From Kappaphycus alvarezii (taxonomy: Eukaryota; Rhodophyta; Florideophyceae; Gigartinales; Solieriaceae), in the NCBI GenBank assembly GCA_002205965.3, contig NADL03000005.1, positions 744,001 to 808,000 on the forward strand: 64,000 nt of DNA, read 5' to 3'. Below, in pieces: positions 11,961 through 23,429 of this stretch (positions are counted from its first letter, which is position 1; each line of letters begins with the position of its first letter). The notes under the pieces were generated by a model, which worked only from the letters and a program-made list of their open reading frames with translations, searched no databases and was not told the DNA's origin. A program made the translations under genes and the position numbers.

Positions 11961-14900
11961 GTGCGTTGCACTACAAAGATCATGTCCACGTTGGAGGCAA
12001 ATACACCAAAGCGGTCACCACTTGAAATCTTGAGCTTATTATAATCCTCATTTGTCTCTTCAAAGATTTCGTTCGCAGAGTACGACTACGTACACCCGTC
12101 GACAGCGAAAATTATTTCACCAATCAATTCCTCGATTATAGCCTTTGATATTCTGTACATCACAAATTTTACTGTTCCAAAAAGGCTTTGGCAGTCCCCG
12201 CGTACTGTGAGCCTCCATCGAAGGAGCGATACTTCTCTTCTTCCTCAAGCTTACAGTTCTCGTTTCATTTGATGTAGTTAAACTTATTGAAGTGCCCTCA
12301 AATGTTTTGATTTCGGAGCGGATCGCTAGGGCAGGCTTCATCGATTGGTCGATGAGATTTCTTTCGGTTTTTGTTGAATGCTCATGTCTGAAGGAATAAA
12401 ACTGGCGAAACGCGACTGATAAATTCCCTCGAGTAAACCAACATGCATACACGAATACAGTATTGGGGATTAGGAGTGGGCTTTAATTTGGTGAGATGCT
12501 TGCATAGTTTGGTGTTCCTGGAGGTGCGCGAAATGGTGCAGAAAGCGAGCCTTATGGTAGTAGCATAATTTCTCGAGAAAGAGACAGATGGGGTGAATTG
12601 AAAATAAGAAAAGGATAAAAAGAGCGATAGTTTCTATACTCCGACCTATGTGAGGTATTAATTTTTTTGTTACACAGAAGTGCAAAATTTAGTTTTATTG
12701 CAACAGTAAGTTTTTGAGGGAAAACCTAACTTCTCAAATCGAAAATTACCAGTTCTGGTAATTTACAGTTCCCTGTGTAAATGAATAATAAGTAATCTTG
12801 AGAACCCCGCTTTCGTGCGCGCCCGACAGTCACTTGACACCCTAAGAGCGGCGAGTTGCCATTACCAAAAAATGCCTTCCAGAGGAAGATCAAGCTTCGA
12901 CAATCCACACTGGGGTGAAAAATGCACAGTTTCATTCTACCGGAAAAAGTGTATATAAGATTTGAGATGTATTGATCGGCCATGGAGCAAGCATAATCAA
13001 GTTAATCATTTATTGAGGGGAAATTAGTCCTATCGATTGATTCGAAACAAAGTTTGTCTGTTGCGGGTCAATGAACGACCTTGAAAGAATGATATTTTTG
13101 CCCCTCTTTCCTTAGACCCTCGTCTCTGGTATTAATATTCGTAGGAGGACCTGATAAGGATTAATCGCTTTTGAAAGTGGGTTCTCAAACATCTTATCTC
13201 GTAATTTTCTTCATCCCGAGGACTCTAATTTCTTCTGATCCCATTGATAAGAGTTCCGAAATTTTATCATTTTGGTACGGTCAAGAATCTTACGCTTTGC
13301 TGAAGTAATGGACTTCCAGTCAGGAATGCAAATTATATACAGTGTTTCATCCCTTTGCAGCCAAACCAAGTGTCCGAGGGCCGCTCTAGCGGATATGTTC
13401 TTGTTCTGCTTAATTATTGACTAACAAGGGAAAGCAAAATCGAAGCTCACTAATATATGCAAGTACTTGGGTGATATAGTAGTTCTAGGTTTCTTTCCAG
13501 GACAGTCATACTTCCGTTGGTTCTAACAGACTGAAAGCGGTTCAACACTTAGTTTGCTTGGTTTTTTTCTTCAGTCGACAAATTATCGAGTTGTTCTGCT
13601 CCGAGCTAAAGTACGCGTCCATGTCACCTAGCTCCTTCACAAAACTTTCGGCAAATCCGTTTCTCTCTGCTGCTTTTCCAGGGATTTTCTTTTAAAAAAT
13701 TGCATTAAGCAGCGCAAAATAATGAACAACTACGGCAATATTATACCCTGCCCCATCTAATCGGGCATTGATAACATTTATTCCTGTAATTTTGGGAATA
13801 TTTCTTACTTAATCTAAGCAAAGACAACATGTTACTTCAGTCTAACGAAGTATGCGTTAATCCGTTTTGTGATCTACAGAAAGAACCTAAGAATAATTGT
13901 TTGCAGAAAATTCCCGAGGCGTATTTAGTTTAGTTTACAAAAGAGTAATATCAATGAGACTGTTTAGATTTCTCATTTCTGATAGCAGTGGATGTCGTTT
14001 AGCCTCGAAAGTACCACAAAGAACACAGAAAATTTCATCTACAATTATTTTTGAGAAATAAAGGAAAGAAAAAAGTACGTTAAATAGTTTCATTCATGTT
14101 TTGCTGCTTTTTATATTCAGGAAGAAAATGAAACCCTAATGCGATCTCTCTGGTACTTCATGCTTGAGAGGTTGAGTTTGCTGACAATAGAAGGGTTCAC
14201 ATACAATCGGCCGTTGCAAGAAGTTTGGTTGCCGAACTAAAATCTACGTTCACTCCCATTTGCTGGGTGGGAATATAATTAAGGTATTTATGGCCATTTT
14301 CTATGTTGTTATTCGGGATTAGAATTACACGTGGTGAGAATAAGCGAGATTTGATTACCATCTGATCCGGTGAATCTATTGAAAACAACATATTGATACC
14401 TTCTAAGTACAACATCCGAGAGTATGTCGGCTTGGAAGTCTGTTGTATGATACGACAAGGCAAAGAATACACATTCAAGCAAGATATGGGCTTCTACTTT
14501 CCCCACAAGTAAGGAAACCCAAGATGCTACTATTACTTATTGTTTTTCAATCTGCTTGAAGTTGATAAATGATTTTCTTTCATGAAAAGTAAGTAAATCA
14601 GCTAATAAGGCAAATTAATACTTTCATAAGTAGAAAAAGGTTTTTTCACTTGATTCTGACCACAAATCTGAATGACATCTTGAATGTGCCTGATGTTCAG
14701 AATTCACATTCTTACTCATATGATTATCTTGGTACTGCTACTGCGTCAGGTGCACAGGTTGAGAAGGAAATTCTAGTGAATTTATCTCTGCATTGAATTG
14801 CTGAGTTCTCTGTTTGTGTCCAATTGCTGCTCCAAACTTCAGCTGATGTTGTTACTGGTGATCATTTTGGTTGATAGAATGACATAATCCTCTTGCCCTT

Positions 14901-15179
14901 GGACCACTGCGATAGGTATTGACTCCAATCCATCGAACTCTCCACAGACTTTTAACGGGTAGAGAAATACTGAGATCCGCACGACTATAAAATTATTTCG
15001 TCCAGTGAAAAGTCCCTTGCAAACTAAAATGTCCTGCGCCTACATTTTCCCTTCTCCTGATCACCACCCTCATTTCGAATCTCGACGAATTTTCGATATT
15101 TTACTTTTTCATCATTCACGCAGTCATCGAAAAGTGACACCGACTACACCAGTTACACGTGTAAGGTATCAACAATTAG
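11961..15179. other. Gene-poor AT-rich DNA
   Basis: No gene could be supported. ORFs such as those at 12117-12452 and 14197-14478 on the minus strand are short and match nothing I recognise. The stretch ends where composition changes to the gene island. Confidence 0.55.
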
Positions 15180-15225
15180 CTGTACAGTACTAGACACTAG
15201 TGTACATAAACAACAGTACAGTATG
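15180..15225. promoter_or_regulatory. TACAGTA/TACTGTA motif cluster
   Basis: Three copies of TACAGTA or closely related cores (GTACAGTACTAG, then AACAGTACAGTATG) occur within 46 bp, about 330 bp upstream of the ankyrin-DHHC gene. The same motif recurs in head-to-head spacers across the window. A promoter or binding-site role is inferred. Confidence 0.5.
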
Positions 15226-15527
15226 ATCGCCACTTGACAAATGGATATTATGAATTCATGGCTGTGGAATCTATACCAATTTTAGTGTTCTGGAAAAACT
15301 CAAGGAAGCATTGCTGCCAAATTATACAGCCTTTCTGAGACAATGTCTGTAGTAGTAAGCCCTCCCTGCTGGCACATTATCCCTCCCTTTGTCCCTTTAC
15401 CAATCAACTCCAACACTCTGACGTCAATCTCGAACGACACAATTTTTGCCCATTTTAAAACATTTTAAACTACCGCAGCCACCATTCAAAGTCCACAGCC
15501 ACACGGCATCACCGCCCACAAGCCCTC

Positions 15528-17027
15528 TTGCGCTCACGTCAAAGTCATGACACACCCTCGGCCTCCACCACCACCCAATCTTTTTCTTCCATACGTGCCG
15601 GTGATGTTGCCAACGCCTCGATGCACTTGTCTCGACTCTCTCCAACTCAACCGTGGCCGCGGACAAGGATGGACATACTGCTTTGCATTGGGCTGCAATG
15701 TCTGATAACATTGACATGTTCTATCACGTAGCATCTTGCATCAATACCCATCGTCCCGTCGATGTCCGTGCCATTTCACAAGCGCAACGTGATCAAACTC
15801 CATTGCATTGGGCCTGTGTCGATGGTCGACTAACACAGTGCTTAAACTGTTGGATTTAGGAGCAGATTGCCGTGTCGTGGATGGCAAAGGCTATAGTGCC
15901 GTCACACATGCAGTACATTATGGAAGGGTCGATGTCATTCATATCATGGTCAAGTTGGGGAAGAAAAATCCTTGAAATTCTTGATACCGAAGGACATGGT
16001 CTAATGGAGTGGGCTGCTTATTACGGTCATGTCAATGTAGTAGTTTACTTGATTAAGGTATGTGAGATGCAGGTTGATAATGTTGATGGAGAAGGATGAT
16101 CCATTACATCGTGCCGTGCTTGGAGAACATGTAGCGGTTGTTGAGGCCTTGTTAAGGGGAGGCGCAGACTTCAGGAAGAGAAATGGCCAAGGAAAGGGGT
16201 TTTGGAAATGGCTGATGGCAGGATAAAGACACTCTTGAGCATGTGGGAGAGTGGAGAGTGGAACAGGAAGTGGCCGGTCGGCAGGAGGCTCACTTGGAGA
16301 AAATATGGCCTAGTCATGTTTTATTGGGTTGTTCTGATAGCCACCTTGGCGAAATGGATCGAGATGGGGATTAACATGAGCGCCCAGTGGCGCTTAGTTG
16401 CGTGTTTGCTTGCGCCCTTGAGCATCGCCAATCATTTAAAGGCCACCTTTGGCGATCCTGGGGATGTACCAAAGGGCACCGTCCGTGATTTTGTCAACGA
16501 ATTGGAGCGCCGATTGAAACTGGCACTTCGGAGAATTCAATGGGGCCGACTACCTACTGCTTTACATGCGTAAGGCCCCATCGGTCAAAGCATTCGAGGG
16601 AGAGGGATTGCTGTGTGAGGCTGTTTGATCATGAGTGTCCGTGGGTCAACAATACAGTGGGCTTGAATACACACAAGTCGTTACTATTACTAGTAGCTAG
16701 CACTGCATTCATCGAGTGGTGTTCATCTACTCCATGGTATCGGGGTTGCTGAAAAGCACCGAATTGAAGACTTTGGGTAATGTAGTGGTGGACAGGCCAC
16801 TCGTTTGCTTGCTCATTCTCGTGCACTTTTGCGTGTCCCTGTTCTGTGTTATGCTTTTAGTAACTCACATAAGACTGGTGTTGCGAGGCCAGACAACTAT
16901 GAATACCTCACCGCGATACGGGAAAAGCGCACGGGCAACTTTTGACATGGGCCCCTGGAAGAATCTGCTTGCTTTCCTAACCTCACAGGTCCTGGAACCG
17001 GCCTTCCAATACCGCAGTGGTCGCTAA
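15528..17027 (+). CDS. Ankyrin-repeat DHHC-type palmitoyltransferase
   Basis: Homology suggests a Golgi or endomembrane protein S-acyltransferase of the AKR1/HIP14 type. Frames join as follows: IRAGDVANAS, DGHTALHWAA, DQTPLHWACVDGR, GYSAVTHAVHYGRVDVIH and GLMEWAAYYGHVNVVVYL give about five ankyrin repeats. Hydrophobic segments follow at about 16310-16440 (YGLVMFYWVVLIATLAKW and a second). Next is the cysteine-rich domain YCFTC..RSKHS..FDHECPWVNNTVG at about 16550-16660, then two more hydrophobic stretches. The loop RGQTTMN corresponds to the TTxE element and lacks its glutamate. The catalytic tetrad reads DHEC instead of DHHC, and two zinc-ligand cysteines are replaced (KHS for KHC; R for C). 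At least five frameshifts interrupt it. The start is uncertain; no in-frame ATG precedes the first ankyrin repeat. Confidence 0.82.
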
Positions 17028-17345
17028 CAAGACTACACAAGTCGCGTTTTCTGAGGGGATCGGGGTAACGGGAGTGTCGCAACGGGACGCTGAGAGAAGA
17101 AATTACTTGCCGCTGAATATGAAAGAGTGCAAGATAGCCTGACTACGGCTGTTAACATGCGCAACCTTGCTTTTTGCAGAAACAAGTCGCCGTCAGCAAT
17201 TCTCCTTTACGATCGATGGATTTGCGGCAGGGGTCTCGGCACCCGTTTAAGCTCAGATCCTACAACAATTGATACAAATACGGGGTGTCGTCAAGAACAA
17301 AATGAAGTGGCTTGATTCAGCTGCTCATGTACATAACCTTGATTC
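17028..17345. other. Tail-to-tail spacer
   Basis: This short spacer lies between the convergent DHHC and zinc-finger genes and probably holds both 3' UTRs. The TACTGTA motif is not seen here. Confidence 0.5.
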
Positions 17346-19615
17346 CTAACCAACTTTATCCGTGCTCATATTCATAGAACCCCGTGGTGAGAAGAACCCT
17401 CGTTGCGAGTAAGCAACACCTGTCCGAGGGGAAGCACAGATCCGAGGAGAGGCACATGGTGTGGTAAGCGTCATTCCAAGTGGGGATACGCTAGTGCCAA
17501 AAGATCCTCGTGGCCCGCCTAATTCAGGCAGCATGAGTGACAAGAGTGCTGAACCAGACCCGGATCGTTCCAGCCCCCCGCATTCAAAATATCGCTCATA
17601 TTCCCGACCACGTCCGTTGTACTTCAAGCCTCCCGAAGAAAAGCGGTTTAGCGCGGCGACCGGGTCCGGTGTGTAGTACGGCTGCCCAAGCTCAGAGACT
17701 CCGTCACTAAACAGTTTCGAGTCACTAGACTTTCTTCCGCTGTCGGAACGGGACCTCGCCCCTTTCCGGACGAATTGAAATACAGGGGCAACAAATCTGC
17801 ATCCTCGCTTTGTAATTTCAGAACCCCAGAGCTGACCGTTAACCCCATTGCAACCGTAAAGTCCATTCCAGATCCAAATGAAGCGTTCGATGCGTTTGGG
17901 GCACCGCCATCCCTTTTGGAGAAAAGATCCATCAGCGAGGCGTTCGACTGATTGGGATTATTATCATCCTTTCTCGCAAACAGTCCAGATTGCCACTCGA
18001 TAATCTTGGAGCGAGAGAGTCAGCTTTTCCATGACCTGCACCAAAAACTGATACACCCCGTGATTCTCGACTGAGCTGCCCGCCAATTTTGCGACGTTCG
18101 AGACCAGCCCCTCTTTTCTCCTCCTCATTTACGTCATCATAGTAATCATCGTCCTCCTCTTCATCATCGTCATCGTCATCTTCATCTTCATTCCAACATT
18201 ATCATGATTAACCTCGTCGACATCAGGCATCTCTGTGGAAATTTGCCTCCCCACCGGTACATCAGGTTACCCTCCGGCGACGCAAGCGTTGCGGTATGAA
18301 AGTAATCCAACAAACTAAGCCTCTGTGCCTTTTCCGAAAGACCAGCTGCTCCCCCTGCTCCTCCTCCACCTTCAAGTCATGGGTCTCCTTAGTCAAGGCA
18401 GGGACCACTGACCCATTCCCTTGCACATCCTCATCCCCTGGGCATCCTTTCTCCGCAAAAACAAGTGACTCAACGGCTGCCCTCTATCCTGACGATGCAT
18501 ACTCTCCTCAGCCAGTTGACCAGCATGCGACGGTTGCTGGAACACATGTGCAGAATTCCCAAGCTGTCCATTGGGATGCGGCAAACGGTCGCGTGTTGAG
18601 GGGTCAAGATCGCAAAAGGTGTGCTGTTGAATGATGGGATCAACATGCGGATGCGGTGATGGACGCACAGTATGCGGAAGGTGACCATTTCCGAGCGGGG
18701 CGGTGGGGACATGTTGCGGTGCGGTAGGAGGTACGTAGTGGTGGTGTAGCGCGATGGCAGTAGGAGCGACGGGGTTGTCATACGTGGTGGTCCATTGGGC
18801 GTCTCGAGAGTAGGCGGGTTCTTCAAGGTCTAGGGTGCCGTTTTGGTGAGAGGCGGTGGGGTATTGCTGGTGGTGATGGTTGGTGATTTGATGCGGGGTG
18901 TGTCGTGGAGGGGAGGTGGGCGGGTGGGGTTGGCGGGTTGGACGGATTGGCGGTGGTGGAGGTTGTGGTGTTGACGCATTGCTTGGTGATGTCGCATGCG
19001 TGTTGATGTTGGAGGGCTTGGTGTTGTTGTCCTTCTGTTGGTGCTCCCGTTGCTCATCCAAGACGACATTTGCCCTTCTTTCCCTCTCCTCCTCCTCTGC
19101 CTTTCTCTTTGCTTCTTCTCTCTGTCGATGTCTCTTCGCTGGGCCTCTATTGCATTTGCTGCAACTGCAATTGCCTAACAAAGGCCTCTGTAGTTTCCCC
19201 ATTGGTGATACTATGCATAACACTTCCATACTCTTGCATACCCGCCATACCAGTACCTGCATTACCGTAACCACGACGCACGCGATGCTGTTCCGTCTTT
19301 CGCTCCTCAAGCAAAGCCTTTTCTTTCATTTGCTGCTTTGCGGCCTGCTGCCAGCCACGGCGGCTGCGGATAACGGATGGTCAGACGACGGCTATGAACG
19401 CGTTCATGACTCGCCATGCATGATTTCCACTTGAACTTTTTACCACAATCGGGGCATGAATAGGGTTTTTCGCCGGTGTGCAAGCGCATGTGGGCTTTGA
19501 GATTCGACTTGCGAGAAAAGGTTTTCTCGCAGCCCTCGACTTGGCAGCGATGGACTTTGGTGGGAGCGGTAGTTTCGGCCGCATGGGAAGCGCCGGAAGG
19601 AGCGGAGGTGGCCAT
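17346..19615 (-). CDS. C2H2 zinc-finger protein, probable transcription factor
   Basis: From ATG at 19615 the protein begins with a short Ala/Thr-rich leader. Two adjacent C2H2 fingers follow: [12 protein letters not shown] (C-x4-C, H-x3-H) and [10 protein letters not shown] (C-x2-C, H-x3-H), joined by a canonical HTGEKPY linker. This is a DNA-binding arrangement. After the fingers the frame shifts into a basic Glu/Arg-rich coiled segment ([17 protein letters not shown]). A long Pro/His/Gln-rich low-complexity region follows (about 18470-19000), then an Asp/Glu run encoded by the CAT/CTC tract near 18140-18200 and a Ser/Gly-rich tail. The far C-terminal part (17346-17932) is joined on strand and continuity only, with no domain there. 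At least four frameshifts occur. Target genes cannot be inferred. Confidence 0.75.
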
Positions 19616-19719
19616 GGTGAAAGATTGGATGGACGTTGGAAGGCGGAAGACGCTCTACTCCTGAGAGAGGGTTTTGTTGGTTCAGGAGGGACTCGACACA
19701 AAAAAAGTCGATTTGCCTT

Positions 19720-19995
19720 GAAAGGGTGGATACTGTACTGTATTGAAGATGGCTACACCATTGTCTAAATTTTCATTTAAAAATATGAATATCCACAGAT
19801 CTTTAAGACCAAAAAAAGGCGTGTTTTATTAGCCTGGTCACCAATCACCGCTTGATAATTACAGTATCACGCCAAGTGTGTACTGTAAGCATATCTCGCC
19901 AAATACTCTTACAGTACAGGAGAGTGAATAAAGTTCGACTTTTCTGACTGTGGAATACCTAATCTCGACGTCGATCTGATCTGTACTGTATTACA
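19720..19995. promoter_or_regulatory. TACTGTA/TACAGTA cluster in divergent promoter
   Basis: Five or more copies (near 19731, 19862, 19879, 19911 and 19982) lie in the 422-bp head-to-head spacer between the zinc-finger gene and the ABC-class ATPase. The position suggests a shared bidirectional promoter. This is inference. Confidence 0.5.
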
Positions 19996-20037
19996 ATATT
20001 GTGACCGGTTCATATCATCTTTTGAGCCAAGGTCGCG

Positions 20038-22087
20038 ATGTTCCACGCCTTTCCCACCTCCTCCAATGAATTACCGCCGCCGAATCGCCTTGATCCACGC
20101 CTCAGTCTTCCCAAGCCTCCTTGCCCCCCTTCACACCTTGCCATGTCCCCCTATTCCCGCGGCACCAGCAACCGCGGCGCATCCACACCAGCGGGTCGCG
20201 GCCGCGGCGCCTACTTTGCAAACAAGTATGGTCGTGGTCGTGGCGCGGTCGAGGGCGCGGCGCGGCTCCTCCGCGGACGGTTCACACTCGCCATCCACAC
20301 CTGCATCTCTCCACTCGTTTGGGGGAAATAAACTCTCGGACCCGGCGTCATTTTCGCGCCGGGTGGCGTGCAAGAACTGGCAGACTTTTTACTCCTCGCT
20401 GATCATGCCCCATACCCGAGATACAAGGATTTGGTGGGCGAGTGGGAGTTGATGGATGGTGTGTTTCTGTATTTTGATCGCGTCCAGTCGATCCGTATGC
20501 GCCGCAGTCGCGAGCAGAGTCCGCGTGTCTTTGGCAAACGCTCGGTTTGAGGCTGATCTTTATGAGAGCAAGATTAGGCGTGTTGCGTTTTCTGATTTTT
20601 GACAAGAAAGTTTTGGCAGGCTATTCATCACGAACGCATGGATGTGGGGAGGGGAGGAGGAGGCTGGTCGGGACCAAAGGGCGCGATATGAATGTTGATA
20701 AGCCCAGTCAGCATGTTGGAGAGGACAAGTTGTGTGGTTTTCGACGACTGCATCGAGTTGAGGTTCACTGTCAACTTGCCGGCTAGAGGGAGGTCCATTG
20801 AAGGGAAGCAGGCCGCCCAGTTGTTGACTAACAAACTCGTTCAAGTTGTGAGCAGGATTTTATTCCGAGATCCCTCTGATGTCGCCCAGTTGAGAGCACA
20901 TGTCGTTTGTGTGGAGGAGCAGGAGGACTTGAGGGAGAGAGTGTTGTCTGAGATGGGTCTGATTGGCTTTGTGGCGGATGGTGCAATTTTGCCGAGGAAG
21001 AGCGGCGCCGAAGATGAGCCCATGACGGGTGATGCTGTCGTCAAGTTTAAGAGTCCGCAGAGTTTGGCAGTGGAGGTCGAGTTGAAAACGGGCAGGAGGA
21101 TCCGGGGAATGGCCATTCGCCGGGAATTTCGTTGATTGTTGGTGGCGGATTTCATGGAAAGAGCACCTTGTTGGCTGCGTTAGATTGGTGTCTACAACCA
21201 CATTCCAGGGGATGGCAGGGAATTTGTGTGCGTAGACTCAAGTACAATGTCAAACGTGCAGAGGATGGGAGGAGTGTAACTGGGGTTGACATTACTCCCT
21301 TCATTAACAATTGCCATTTCAAAAGAAGACCCACTGTTTTTCAACCCCAGACGCATCTGGATCCACCTCGCAAGCAGCGAATATTGTGGAGGCCTGGAGG
21401 CTGGAGCAAAGGTTCTGTTGACGGATGAAGATCTGGCAGCAACAAACTTTATGATGCGTGATGAAAGAATGAAAATGTTAGTACCAGATGCGAAAGAACC
21501 CATCACCCCGATGATTGACAGAATTCGAAGTCTATACGAAGAGGAGGGAGTGAGCTCGATTCTTGTGGTGGTGGTGCTGGGGACTACTTTGAGGTGAGCG
21601 ACATGGTGGTGATGATGGATTGTTATGTGGCCGAAGGAGGTGACGAGCAGGCAAAGGCATTGCGCAGAGATTCCCGAAGCGACAACCACGTGATCTGAGC
21701 GGGGGAGTGTTCAAGAAAAGGAGGCCGCGGAAGGTTACGCTGGATTCTCTCAGCGGGCGAATAGTGGGGGTCGAGGGAGAAGCATGGCAAAGGTGAAGGG
21801 GACGATTGAGTTTGGAGCTGGAGAAGTAGATTTATCGGCAGTTAGCCAAATTGTTGAGACTAGTCAGACGAGGCCATAGCAGCGGCTCTTGAAACAATGG
21901 GGGCATGCAAGAACTGGAGGGCCTGGGGGTTACTGAGTGTGTCAGAAAGATTATGAAGGAAGTTGATGACAACGGGTGTGACGGATTTAGTCGAAGAGGG
22001 GAGCGTGTTGGGAACTTGGCGAGGCCGAGAGCGGTCGAAGTGCAGGCAGCTCTGAATAGAGTCCGAGGCATTCAGATTGCACACTAA
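20038..22087 (+). CDS. ABC-class ATPase (PF09818-type)
   Basis: This matches the family of predicted ABC-class P-loop ATPases, whose cellular role is not well established. The N-terminus has an RG/RGG-rich stretch (GRGRGAYFANKYGRGRG). Next come YPRYKDLVGEWEL and a frame-shifted DRVQ..DPYAPQSRARV block that is diagnostic of the family. The Walker A block is LIVGGGFHGKSTLLAALD at about 21135-21190. Downstream are DITPFINN, ASGSTSQAANIVEALEAG, VLLTDEDLAATNFMMRDERM with the Walker B acidic residues, and KEPITPMIDRIRSLYEE. The end reads LARPRAVEVQAALNR with a stop at 22087. The family usually has DTSATNFM where this reads DLAATNFM. At least six frameshifts break the frame. The ATG at 20038 is the first in the spacer and precedes the RG-rich region. 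Confidence 0.88.
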
Positions 22088-22733
22088 CGAGCAAGTTCTA
22101 TCTTCGAGCGCGTTTTAGCTTGGATGATCTGGTGATTGTTTGTCTTGGAAATCGAGGTGGTTTAGTGCAGACCAAATGCTAGCACCTGCTGTAGGTAAAC
22201 CTGAAAGATGTCTTTGCGTTTATCTTCAAAGTTTATTGCAACCATACTAAGAACACTGGAACACTGGTTTTTCTACTTATGCGCTCGCTCGATGGTAAAT
22301 TCTAAGCGAAACCCCGGCAACGTCCTGGATCCTGTCACTAGCCCTCTCTGAGACTTTGGAGATCTCTTCACAGCACCATTCATGCAATTCGAATACAAAA
22401 GCAATGACCGCGGCGGGCCACGGCTTGCGGCGACAAGAAACAATGAAAAAGGAGCAAAGCAGAGCTGTTGGATTCACTGAGCATCTCTGTTAACGGACTA
22501 GTGACTGTGATGGATCCGGCCATTGGCTGCGACACGGTGGAGCCTTGGAGAGATTAACATCAAGATCACCTACTTGATTCATTACAGACCCACCTACACC
22601 CTTCCCCATCCATACTAGCTAGCAAAAAGTGAATGGGCGAGGCAGTGATATGTACAGAAAGATGAGAGGCGTGAGATGGGAAGGAAGCAACATCAAAAGA
22701 AGACTGGCAAGGTCGTGGGCTTACTGATTTGGA
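22088..22733. other. Tail-to-tail spacer
   Basis: This lies between the convergent ABC ATPase and CHMP2 genes. Short ORFs only, no domain recognised. It probably holds the 3' UTRs. The TACTGTA heptamer is not seen. Confidence 0.5.
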
Positions 22734-23429
22734 TCACATCTGACCGGTACCTCCCAACTTTGCAATCCTATTCCGCAGCTCCTCATCATCAGCAGCCTGC
22801 AGGCGCTCCTGTTCGGGTAAGGCAGCGGGCTGGATCTTCGGAGCGGCGCCCATCTTACTGGAAACCTCCAAACCAATCTCATCCAAGACGGAATTCAAGA
22901 CATCATCAGTTTCGTCATCAAACTCTGCGCCACCCAGAGTGGAATCCAAAACTTCATCAGTCATTTCCTGCTGCAACTTCATCTTCTCCGATTGCATATC
23001 ATACTCCTGCAACATCTTCATTGTCTGCTGGGATCCATCATGCCATTTGCATTCTTCATAACCTGTGCAGTAGTGCCCATAACATTCATCATAGCGGCTT
23101 CAGTTTGGGCCATACGTGCTTGATTTCCAATAGCACCAGCCTGTACACTAGCCTGATAGGTACGATCTTTAGCGTTACGAACCTGGACGAGGTTCTTGGC
23201 AAGCATACGGGCTTCATTCATGCGACCTTGTTTGCCCAACGCTTTCATTTGATTCATAATTTTCTTCTCCTCATTCTCCAGGCGGATGCGCTCTCTTGCC
23301 ATTTCACGCTGGACCCTGCCTATTTGGCGATCATTTTGACGAGTTTGATCGGGGCGACTTGACGGGCGCTGCGCTGTGGAGGAGGGGGAGGCGGGGGGCA
23401 GCGGCTTCCTTTTTGCGACCGAATACCAT
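22734..23429 (-). CDS. CHMP2: ESCRT-III subunit CHMP2/VPS2
   Basis: This is a membrane-remodelling subunit that polymerises with other ESCRT-III proteins in multivesicular-body sorting and abscission, and recruits VPS4. From ATG at 23429 it begins VFGRKKEAAAP, like the (L)FGRRKTP start of CHMP2. The basic helical core is MARERIRLENEEKKI..MKALGKQGRMNEARMLAKNLV. Then MMDPS is followed by the acidic helical tail EMTDEVLDSTL and DDVLNSVLDEIGLEV. The C-terminus (DDEELRNRIAKL) fits a MIM1 motif for VPS4 MIT binding. The length of about 230 residues fits the family. There are two frame changes, one in the C-run near 23390 and one near 23025. CHMP2A/B cannot be told apart. Confidence 0.92.
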
